A DNA stretch of 64,000 nt, taken from the NCBI GenBank assembly GCA_964520905.1, contig CAZFQL010000004.1, positions 158,919-222,918 of the forward strand, read 5' to 3'. The position numbers and the translations under genes are program-made. Every line of letters starts with the position of its first letter. The first letter of the stretch is position 1. The notes below the pieces were generated by a model that was not told where the DNA came from, ran no database searches, and saw only the letters and a list, made by a program, of their open reading frames with translations. Positions 41,421-48,082 of the stretch are shown piece by piece. This DNA is from JAGVIE01 sp964520905. Lineage in GTDB: Bacteria; Bacteroidota; Ignavibacteria; UBA10030; SZUA-254.

Positions 41421-42353
41421 ATGAAGATATCAGTCATTGGCGGTGGAAATGTTGGTGCTACTTGCGCTCTTATGATTGTTCAGCAAAAGTTAGGCGATGT
41501 TGTTTTAGTTGATATTGTTGAAGGAATGCCTCAGGGCAAAGCGCTGGATATGGCTGAGGCGGCGCCGGTAAATCGGTATGAAAGTCATATATTCGGGACA
41601 AATAAATATGAAGATATAGCAGGATCGGATATTGTCGTTGTGACTGCCGGACTGCCCCGTAAACCAGGTATGACTCGAATGGACTTGCTTCAGAAGAATG
41701 CGGAAATTGTAACGCCCGCCGCAGAGCATATTAAAAAACTTGCGCCGAAGTCAATCATAGTTATGGTAACAAATCCACTCGATGTAATGACTTATGTGGC
41801 TTGGAAAGTTAGCGGATTTCCAAAACAGAGAGTTGTTGGAATGGCAGGCGTTCTGGATTCAACGCGCTACCGCCATTTCATTTCTCTCGAATTGAAAATC
41901 GCTATGGAAGATATCCATGCTATGGTGCTTGGCGGACACGGTGACACAATGGTACCGCTTCAGCGTTATTCCACGGTATCGGGAATTCCGCTTACACAGT
42001 TATTGTCACAGGAAACTATTGCTCGGCTTGTCGATCGTACGCGAAAAGGCGGAACCGAGATCGTGAATTTGCTGAAAACCGGCAGCGCTTATTACGCGCC
42101 CGCAGCTTCGGCGGTTCAAATGGTAGAAGCAATAGTACGCGATACCAGGCGATTGCTTCCAGCTTCCGCATACCTTGAAGGTGAATTTGGGCTTAAGGAA
42201 GTTTTTGCCGGCGTGCCTGTAATCATAGGTAAGAATGGTGTCGAGAAAATCGTCGAAATCGAACTGACTGTAGATGAAAAAGAAGCATTGCGAAAATCAG
42301 CCGCCGATGTTTCCGAAGGTATAGCCGATTGGAAGAAGATCACAGGTAACTAA
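41421..42353 (+). CDS. mdh: Malate dehydrogenase (LDH-like type)
   Basis: A 310-residue enzyme interconverting malate and oxaloacetate with NAD. Features: GGGNVGATCA dinucleotide fold, VDIVEG, the substrate loop PRKPGMTRMDLL with both substrate-binding arginines, MVTNPLDVMTY, and the catalytic histidine in GGHGDTMVPL. It is the canonical member of a tandem pair with the gene at 40386. Together with citrate synthase just upstream it supplies two neighbouring TCA-cycle steps within a hydrogenase/Hdr gene cluster, which fits oxidative or reversed TCA operation. Confidence 0.92.
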   Translation: MKISVIGGGNVGATCALMIVQQKLGDVVLVDIVEGMPQGKALDMAEAAPVNRYESHIFGTNKYEDIAGSDIVVVTAGLPRKPGMTRMDLLQKNAEIVTPAAEHIKKLAPKSIIVMVTNPLDVMTYVAWKVSGFPKQRVVGMAGVLDSTRYRHFISLELKIAMEDIHAMVLGGHGDTMVPLQRYSTVSGIPLTQLLSQETIARLVDRTRKGGTEIVNLLKTGSAYYAPAASAVQMVEAIVRDTRRLLPASAYLEGEFGLKEVFAGVPVIIGKNGVEKIVEIELTVDEKEALRKSAADVSEGIADWKKITGN

Positions 42354-42364
42354 ATATATAAATG

Positions 42365-42390
42365 CTTCCTCCCTCTTAAGAGGGGGGAAG
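42365..42390 (+). other. Strong intergenic hairpin between mdh and the HdrA N-terminal gene
   Basis: Two 13-nt arms, CTTCCTCCCTCTT and AAGAGGGGGGAAG, are directly adjacent and nearly perfect complements. Only TTATTAAGTT follows, so it may partly terminate or stabilise the upstream transcript. Similar sequences occur as dispersed repeats in related genomes. Confidence 0.45.
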
Positions 42391-42438
42391 TTATTAAGTT
42401 GATGACTAACATTCATATAACTTGAGGTTAAAACTAAC

Positions 42439-43296
42439 ATGGAAAAAAACGGTCAGGTTCGTATCGGAGTTTACATATGTCATTGCGGCGTCAATATTTC
42501 CGCAACTGTGAACATTGCATCGGTGCGCGACTTCATTGCGAAACAACCCAATGTCGTGATCGCTCGCGATTATAAATTCATGTGTTCCGACCCGGGACAG
42601 AATTTAATTAAGGAGGACATAAAAAATCTTGGCGTAAATCGGGTTGTTGTTGCGGCATGCTCTCCGCTGATGCACGAACTTACATTTCGGTTAGCCGCGG
42701 AATCAGGCGGGTTAAACCGCTACCTTGTGCAGATTGCCAATATCCGCGAGCATTGTTCGTGGATACACGATAATCGTGACGAAGCTACTGGAAAAGCCAC
42801 TGCTCTTGTTAATGCCGCAGCCAAGCGTGTTGCACTACACCAACCGTTAGAGATTACAAAATCGCCGGTAAATAAAAACACCCTTATTGTCGGTGGAGGT
42901 ATCGCCGGCATTCAAGCCGCGCTCGAGATCGCAAATGCCGGACATCATGTATATCTCGTAGAGCGCGAGCCAACGATCGGCGGACGAATGGGACAATTTG
43001 ATAAAACATTTCCAACGCTCGACTGCGCCGCATGTATTTTAACCCCGAAGATGGTATCGGTGGGTCATCGAAAAGATATTACGATGATGACCTATTCTGA
43101 GGTGGATAGCGTTAGCGGCTATATGGGAAATTTTAAAATAAAGGTCCGTAAAAAAGCACGTTACGTTGATACTGATAAATGCACGGGCTGCGGTCAGTGT
43201 TGGAGTAATTGCCCGGGAACACGTATCCCTACGGGCAGAGCAATCTATATAGATGATAAACTTGTAAATCAGATATCTACACAACCGCAGGAATAA
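42439..43296 (+). CDS. hdrA: HdrA N-terminal half (split HdrA, FAD fold part 1)
   Basis: A 285-residue protein equal to the first part of HdrA. It has an N-terminal domain with YICHCGVN, a dinucleotide motif GGGIAGIQAALEIANAG near residue 153, the HdrA signature EREPTIGGRMGQ, DKTFPTLDCAACILTPKM, and one [4Fe-4S] motif CTGCGQCWSNCP. A full HdrA is more than twice as long and continues with further clusters and the second half of the FAD domain. Here the chain stops after GRAIYIDDK. The missing half is found fused to a NuoG-like module at 49931-51694, so the two polypeptides probably assemble to form the bifurcating flavin site. Confidence 0.88.
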   Translation: MEKNGQVRIGVYICHCGVNISATVNIASVRDFIAKQPNVVIARDYKFMCSDPGQNLIKEDIKNLGVNRVVVAACSPLMHELTFRLAAESGGLNRYLVQIANIREHCSWIHDNRDEATGKATALVNAAAKRVALHQPLEITKSPVNKNTLIVGGGIAGIQAALEIANAGHHVYLVEREPTIGGRMGQFDKTFPTLDCAACILTPKMVSVGHRKDITMMTYSEVDSVSGYMGNFKIKVRKKARYVDTDKCTGCGQCWSNCPGTRIPTGRAIYIDDKLVNQISTQPQE

Positions 43297-43312
43297 TATA
43301 ATTTAGATAACT

Positions 43313-43678
43313 ATGACGCTGTCCGAAGTAGCAGAAGCTCTCTCTTGTGATGTGTTTACAGGTAATGACCAATTGCAGATGAAAGTTGAGTTTGGATGTG
43401 CATCCGATTTGATGAGCGATGTATTGGCATTTTCTCAAGCAGGAGCGCTTCTTCTGACAGGATTAGTGAATAATCAAACAATTCAAACTGCATATATAGC
43501 GGAAATAAAAGCTGTTGTATTTGTAAGAGGAAAAAAGCCTGGTACGGAAGTAATTTCTCTGGCACAAGAGAAAAAAATCCCACTCCTCGGAACACCGTTC
43601 TCGATGTATGAGGCGTGTGGATTGCTATATAAAAAAGGCCTCGTTCCAACGATGGCATGTGTTTCATGCAAAGGATAA
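43313..43678 (+). CDS. DRTGG-domain protein
   Basis: A 121-residue protein of the DRTGG/HPr-kinase N-domain type, with GCASDLMSDVLAFSQAGALLLTG and IKAVVFVRGKKP as family-like blocks. The C-terminus adds a CVSC pair. A second, shorter paralogue lies at 45439. Such proteins accompany sensory [FeFe]-hydrogenase-like proteins and RsbW-type ATPases in gene clusters of electron-bifurcating hydrogenases. The biochemical role is not established. The next gene starts 1 nt after its stop. Confidence 0.75.
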   Translation: MTLSEVAEALSCDVFTGNDQLQMKVEFGCASDLMSDVLAFSQAGALLLTGLVNNQTIQTAYIAEIKAVVFVRGKKPGTEVISLAQEKKIPLLGTPFSMYEACGLLYKKGLVPTMACVSCKG

Positions 43679-43679
43679 G

Positions 43680-44105
43680 ATGGAAAAAGCGTTCTCACAA
43701 ACGTTCAAAATCCAGGGCGGCAATATGTACAATGCTGGAAAAGCATCGACGGAGATAAAATCAATGTTAAAGCAGCTCGGTGTTAACTCGACGACAATCC
43801 GCCGAATTGCAATCGCTGCATACGAAGCGGAAATGAATGTGGTCATGTATGCGAAACACGCTACTATGACGTTTGAAGTAACACCAAAGCAAATCAACAT
43901 CATAGTTGAGGATGAAGGACCTGGAATTCCTGATGTTTCACTGGCAATGCAAGAAGGATATTCGACTGCAACATCTGAAATGCGAGAGATGGGCTTCGGC
44001 GCCGGCATGGGTTTGCCGAACATCAAGAGAAATTCAGATTCTTTTAAGATAGAATCTATTGTTGGAAAAGGTACAAAATTAGAAATAAGGATTAATATTA
44101 ATTAA
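43680..44105 (+). CDS. RsbW/SpoIIAB-like ATP-binding regulatory protein
   Basis: About 141 residues from ATG 43680 (MEKAFSQTFKIQGG); a longer upstream start would overlap the preceding gene. It is a GHKL ATPase domain with the N box IAIAAYEAEMNVVMYA, VEDEGPGIPD and GFGAGMGLPNIKRN, as in anti-sigma factor kinases. No phospho-histidine domain is attached. It belongs to the regulatory set DRTGG, ATPase, hydrogenase-like sensor, DRTGG, PHP, ATPase. The protein may phosphorylate or bind a partner in response to the hydrogenase-like sensor next to it; this is inference. Confidence 0.82.
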   Translation: MEKAFSQTFKIQGGNMYNAGKASTEIKSMLKQLGVNSTTIRRIAIAAYEAEMNVVMYAKHATMTFEVTPKQINIIVEDEGPGIPDVSLAMQEGYSTATSEMREMGFGAGMGLPNIKRNSDSFKIESIVGKGTKLEIRININ

Positions 44106-44108
44106 CTC

Positions 44109-45425
44109 ATGCGGAATGATTTTCGGTCAATAAGGATTGATATAGACAAGTGCGATGGGCGCATGGCATGTATGCGTGTATGCCCAACACAGGCAATCCG
44201 TGTCCGTGATGGTAAAGCAGCGCTCCTAAACGACCGCTGCATCGATTGCGGTGAATGCGTACGCATTTGCCCAAATCATGCTATAATTCCGCAAACAAGT
44301 TCATTTAGTGATTTTTCTAAATTCAAGTATACTATTGCACTTCCCTCACCCGTTTTTTACTCCCAGTTCGGGAAAGATGTTTCTCCCTCAGTTATCCTTA
44401 ATGCCCTGAAAAAAATCGGTTTCGATGATGCCTACGATGTTGCTTGTGCCTCAGAATCGGTAAGTATCGCAATTCAAGAGTATCTCGATTCAAACAAAAG
44501 TCCAAGACCGCTGATTGCACCATTTTGCCCGGCGATTGTTCGGCTTATTCAAGTGCGTTATCCGAATCTATTGGATAATCTGATTCCCATTGAATCGCCA
44601 ATGGAAATTGCAGCGCGTGAAGCAAAACATCTCAAAATGCAAGAATTAGGACTGAAGGAGAAAGAAATCGGCTGCATTTATATTACACCATGTCCAGCAA
44701 AAACCATCTCGATTAAATATCCACCTCGGAAAAAGCACTCATTCTTAGATGGAACAATTTCGATTTCAGAAATATATCCAACATTGATTCAAGTTCTATC
44801 GCAATCTAACGGTGATGAGATAAAAACAGAAATTCGTGGTTTAGGACTTGGTTGGCCCATCGTTGGTGGTCAAGTTGCTTGCCTAAAAGCCGAAGACTGT
44901 ATCTCTATCGCCGGTTTGAACGACGTTACAAGAATATTTGAAGAAATTGAAAACGGCAAACTCAAAGATATACAATATATAGAATGCCATTCTTGTCCAA
45001 CAGCATGTGTTGGCGGACAGCTCACTGTTGAAAATCCTTACATCGCTCGCGGTCGGGTGCTTCGTGTTGTGAAGAAGTTTGGTAGTGTGCCTTGTCAGGA
45101 CAGGGATAAAATTCGTGAGCTATATCAGAAAAATTTCTTCTCATTGCTTGGGAAAATTTCTCCAAGTCCTGTGGCACCGCTTGACGAAGATATTTCCAAG
45201 GCAATCCAAAAAATGCGACAGAAACAGGAAGTATACGACCTGCTGCCGAAAATCGATTGTGGGGCTTGTGGTGCGCCCACATGTCAGGCATTCGCTGAAG
45301 ATTCTGTGAAAGATGGAACCTCTATGGATGAGTGTATTTTTATTTCCATGAAAAAATTTGAAACATTAACCGGAAATTTATACAATACCGTCTTAAAACA
45401 TAGTCGTAAAGTTCGAACAACGTGA
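44109..45425 (+). CDS. Non-canonical [FeFe]-hydrogenase-like protein (probable sensor)
   Basis: 438 residues. The N-terminus carries two ferredoxin motifs (CDGRMACMRVCP and CIDCGECVRICP). The middle is an iron-hydrogenase large-subunit domain whose three H-cluster motifs are altered: APFCPAIV in place of TSCCP, TPCPAKTIS in place of MPCXXKXXE, and ECHSCPTACVGGQL for the third. The four likely cluster cysteines remain, but the proton-relay cysteine and the glutamate are absent. A C-terminal Fes-type motif CGACGAPTCQAF follows. This resembles sensory or non-catalytic hydrogenase relatives encoded with bifurcating [FeFe] hydrogenases. No hydEFG genes are in the window. Confidence 0.8.
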   Translation: MRNDFRSIRIDIDKCDGRMACMRVCPTQAIRVRDGKAALLNDRCIDCGECVRICPNHAIIPQTSSFSDFSKFKYTIALPSPVFYSQFGKDVSPSVILNALKKIGFDDAYDVACASESVSIAIQEYLDSNKSPRPLIAPFCPAIVRLIQVRYPNLLDNLIPIESPMEIAAREAKHLKMQELGLKEKEIGCIYITPCPAKTISIKYPPRKKHSFLDGTISISEIYPTLIQVLSQSNGDEIKTEIRGLGLGWPIVGGQVACLKAEDCISIAGLNDVTRIFEEIENGKLKDIQYIECHSCPTACVGGQLTVENPYIARGRVLRVVKKFGSVPCQDRDKIRELYQKNFFSLLGKISPSPVAPLDEDISKAIQKMRQKQEVYDLLPKIDCGACGAPTCQAFAEDSVKDGTSMDECIFISMKKFETLTGNLYNTVLKHSRKVRTT

Positions 45426-45438
45426 GGAGATGTGAATT

Positions 45439-45780
45439 ATGAAATTAAAAGAAATCGTTAAAAAGTTAGAATTATCGGCGCGGTGCGGCGAAAACAACTT
45501 AGACAGAGATGTAACCGGTGGTTGTGCCAGTGATATGCTTAGCAATGTGATAGCGTACAGTAAAAAAGGCGATGTGTGGGTAACGATACAAGTTCATTCG
45601 AACATCGTCGCTGTTGCAGTGTTAAAAGAATTAGCCGCAATAATAATTGTACAAGGCAGAGAACCCGCTGATGATACGACCCAGAAGGCAAAAGAAGAAA
45701 ACGTTCCAATACTTGTTAGCAAACTTTCTGCTTATGAAGTAGCCGGTAAAATGTACGAGTTAGGTGTTGGAAGAAATTGA
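45439..45780 (+). CDS. DRTGG-domain protein (second copy)
   Basis: A 113-residue paralogue of the 43313 protein. It shares the block GCASDMLSNVIAYSKKGDVWVT and an LAAIIIVQGREP block, but lacks the C-terminal CXXC. It stands 13 nt after the hydrogenase-like gene and before the PHP-domain gene. The pair of DRTGG proteins flanking the hydrogenase-like protein suggests a multi-protein sensory unit. Function unproven. Confidence 0.75.
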   Translation: MKLKEIVKKLELSARCGENNLDRDVTGGCASDMLSNVIAYSKKGDVWVTIQVHSNIVAVAVLKELAAIIIVQGREPADDTTQKAKEENVPILVSKLSAYEVAGKMYELGVGRN

Positions 45781-45806
45781 TTCATTGTAACATTTAACCA
45801 TTGCCT

Positions 45807-45819
45807 CATTGAATCAATG
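45807..45819. repeat. 13-bp palindrome CATTGAATCAATG, copy 1
   Basis: A perfect dyad centred on one A that includes the ATG of the PHP gene. An identical copy lies at 46603-46615 before the next ATPase gene. Confidence 0.35.
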
Positions 45820-46554
45820 TTAAAATCATTTAGGGCAGATTTGCACATTCATACGTGCCTGTCTCCCTGCGGCGATCTGAAAATGACCCCGCAAAAGATT
45901 GTTCAGCAAGCGGTTAATAAGAAACTCGACATCATTGCAATCTGCGACCATAATTCTGTCGAGAATATTTCCGCGGTAACAAAAGTTGCAGTAGGAAAAA
46001 ATATCACAATAATACCAGGAATGGAAATTTGCACTCAAGAAGAAATTCATATGCTTGCGCTCTTTGAAAATATTGAAGCCGCTTTCGAGATGCAAGCAAA
46101 AGTGTACGATAAACTTCAAGGTAAAAATAACCCTGAAGTTTTTGGGATGCAAGTGATTGGAAATGAATTCGATGAAGTACTCGGTTTCAATGAAAGACTG
46201 TTAATCGGTGCTGTTGATATGTCGATAGAAGAAGTTGTCAATGGAATCCATAAACTTAATGGACTTGCAATTGCATCGCATATTGACAGGGAAAGTTACA
46301 GCGTTATTGGACAATTAGGTTTTATTCCAGAAACATTGCGATTCGATGCGTTGGAGATATCACCCAGCATAAGTATTGAAGAAGCACAAAAAAGGTTCAG
46401 CGAGCTTGAGAAATACCAGTTCATCCAAAATTCAGATGCACACTTTATTGATGATGTCGGAAAATGCACAACAGAATTTTTGATGGAGAGGCCCTCGTTC
46501 AATGAAATAAAGAAAGCTTTAAGAAATAATGACGGTCGGAAAGTAATGAAATGA
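45817..46554 (+). CDS. PHP-domain metal-dependent phosphoesterase
   Basis: A 245-residue PHP protein. Metal-ligand motifs are visible: ADLHIHTCLSPCG at the start, ICDHNSVEN near residue 42, PGMEICTQEEIHMLAL near residue 67, and later IASHIDRES and IQNSDAHFIDDVG. Such enzymes hydrolyse phosphate esters, often nucleotide-derived. In gene clusters for bifurcating hydrogenases a PHP protein is a regular member of the regulatory set, perhaps clearing a nucleotide signal. Its substrate is unknown. The start codon lies inside a 13-bp palindrome. Confidence 0.85.
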   Translation: MLKSFRADLHIHTCLSPCGDLKMTPQKIVQQAVNKKLDIIAICDHNSVENISAVTKVAVGKNITIIPGMEICTQEEIHMLALFENIEAAFEMQAKVYDKLQGKNNPEVFGMQVIGNEFDEVLGFNERLLIGAVDMSIEEVVNGIHKLNGLAIASHIDRESYSVIGQLGFIPETLRFDALEISPSISIEEAQKRFSELEKYQFIQNSDAHFIDDVGKCTTEFLMERPSFNEIKKALRNNDGRKVMK

Positions 46555-46568
46555 AATATTGTTTCATT

Positions 46569-46598
46569 TGCGCCAAAGGCGCATCAGCCTACGGCTGA
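46569..46598. repeat. Two adjacent short hairpins
   Basis: TGCGCC-AAA-GGCGCA is followed at once by TCAGCC-TAC-GGCTGA. Tandem mini-hairpins such as this are usual for dispersed intergenic repeats; there is no U-run, so they are not a terminator. Confidence 0.4.
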
Positions 46599-46602
46599 GA
46601 AT

Positions 46603-46615
46603 CATTGAATCAATG
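46603..46615. repeat. 13-bp palindrome CATTGAATCAATG, copy 2
   Basis: Identical to the copy at 45807-45819. It lies 18 nt upstream of the ATPase gene start, again close to a translation start. Confidence 0.35.
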
Positions 46616-46633
46616 AACAAATGAATCAATCTG

Positions 46634-47173
46634 ATGGAAGAGTTATCGTTACATATTTTAGATATAGCAGAAAACTCGGTAACCGCCGGTGCGAAAAATA
46701 TCGAGATTATAATTACGGAAAATAAAGAGACAGATTTGTTAAAGATTGAAATTATCGATGATGGAAAAGGAATGAGCGACGAAGAGGTGAATAGAGCCCT
46801 TGATCCATTTTTCACAAGCCGGACAACTCGAAGAGTGGGCTTAGGGTTGCCGTTTTTTAATCAGGCAGCAAAAATGGCAAATGGCTCTATGAAAATTGAT
46901 TCAGTGCCCGGTAAAGGAACACATGTGAGTGCAACTTTTCAGCTCAGCCACATCGACCTACAACCATTAGGAAACATGGCTGAAACAATAACCGCACTCA
47001 TTGCAAGTAACCCCAATCTTGATGTCAAATATGAATACAAAAGAAATAGAAACAAATTCGTTTTTAATACAAGAGAGATAAAAGAAAAATTAGCCGACGT
47101 GAATATTAATACGAGCGAAATATTATCATTTGTAAAACAATTTATAACCGAAAACACAGAGAGTTTATCATAA
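46634..47173 (+). CDS. GHKL ATPase-domain protein
   Basis: A 179-residue stand-alone histidine-kinase-type ATPase: N box HILDIAENSVTAGA, IDDGKGM, DPFFTSRTTRRVGLGLPFF and GKGTHVSATFQ. It lacks a dimerisation/phospho-histidine domain. After the ATPase fold about 60 charged residues follow. It is the last of the regulatory set before the NADH-dehydrogenase-like genes, starting 20 nt upstream of the nuoE-like gene. The same order (PHP, ATPase, NuoE) is known from [FeFe] bifurcating hydrogenase clusters. Confidence 0.83.
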   Translation: MEELSLHILDIAENSVTAGAKNIEIIITENKETDLLKIEIIDDGKGMSDEEVNRALDPFFTSRTTRRVGLGLPFFNQAAKMANGSMKIDSVPGKGTHVSATFQLSHIDLQPLGNMAETITALIASNPNLDVKYEYKRNRNKFVFNTREIKEKLADVNINTSEILSFVKQFITENTESLS

Positions 47174-47192
47174 GCAATTAAGGAGAACGTTT

Positions 47193-47660
47193 ATGGAATA
47201 TAATGTTCAACAAAAATCTGATGAGATTGTCAATCGTTGGGGCGCCCGACCCGAGAATATCATCGAGATGCTGCACGATATTCAAAACGAGTTAAATTAT
47301 TTGCCAAAAGATCTGCTATATGAGGTTTCGAAAAAGGCAAACGTTCCGATCAGTAAAATATTCAATATTGCAACATTCTACAACGCCTTCAGTTTAAAAC
47401 CTAAAGGAAGACATCGAGTTCATGTATGTATGGGAACGCCGTGTCATGCGCTTGGAGCTCCTCGCGTTGTTAGCGCGATAGAGCGGGAACTCGGGATTAA
47501 ATGTGGTGACACAACTCCGGATATGAAATTCAGTCTTGACATCTGTGGATGTGTTGGAACTTGCGGTCTTGCACCCGTCGTAATTGTCGGAGACGACCTC
47601 TTCGGTCCGATAAAAGTTGATGGTGTCCCGCGATTACTCAAGAAATACGAATCTAAATAA
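47193..47660 (+). CDS. NuoE/HydC-like [2Fe-2S] subunit
   Basis: A 155-residue thioredoxin-fold ferredoxin of the NuoE family. The four cluster cysteines are in CMGTPCHALGA and DICGCVGTCGLAP. The first 80 residues form the helical NuoE N-domain (WGARPENIIEMLHDIQ, NYLPKDLL, FYNAFSLKPKG). In bifurcating hydrogenases and NADH dehydrogenases this subunit accompanies the flavin subunit NuoF. AAGGAG precedes its ATG. It is followed by a second thioredoxin-like ferredoxin and the NuoF-like gene. Confidence 0.9.
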   Translation: MEYNVQQKSDEIVNRWGARPENIIEMLHDIQNELNYLPKDLLYEVSKKANVPISKIFNIATFYNAFSLKPKGRHRVHVCMGTPCHALGAPRVVSAIERELGIKCGDTTPDMKFSLDICGCVGTCGLAPVVIVGDDLFGPIKVDGVPRLLKKYESK

Positions 47661-47677
47661 TTTAAAGGAGCATTACT

Positions 47678-48061
47678 ATGCCACGGTTAAAAATTGATGA
47701 TTTAGACAAAATCGCAGATCAACAGCGGAGAAAAATGAACGTCAGAGAAGGCGGGGGTAAAGCAAAAATTACAGTTCACATGGGAACTTGCGGTATTGCA
47801 GCAGGTGCACGGAATATCATGAATACATTTTTGAGAGAAATCGAAGTACATAATGCTTTCGAAGTAATTTTAACTACCTCTGCATGTGCCGGTTTATGCA
47901 GCCGCGAACCTATGGCAACTATTGAACTTGCTGGACAGGCACCTGTAAAATATGTAGACCTAACAGAAGAAAAAGCGAAAAAGATTTTTGCAAGTCACGT
48001 CCTCCAGGGGAAATTAGTGCAGGATTATGCACTCTCTATTGGTAGCGAGCGAATACAATAA
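47678..48061 (+). CDS. Thioredoxin-like [2Fe-2S] ferredoxin with three cysteines
   Basis: 127 residues: a short helical N-terminus, then a thioredoxin-like ferredoxin domain with MGTCGIAAGAR and TTSACAGLCSREPM. Only three of the four cysteines usual for this cluster type are visible, the second position being replaced (CGIAAGA). Such three-cysteine relatives accompany NuoE and NuoF in bifurcating hydrogenase clusters and may hold no cluster, or one with another ligand. AAAGGAG precedes the ATG. Confidence 0.8.
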   Translation: MPRLKIDDLDKIADQQRRKMNVREGGGKAKITVHMGTCGIAAGARNIMNTFLREIEVHNAFEVILTTSACAGLCSREPMATIELAGQAPVKYVDLTEEKAKKIFASHVLQGKLVQDYALSIGSERIQ

Positions 48062-48082
48062 ATCCTAAGCAGGAGAAATAGA

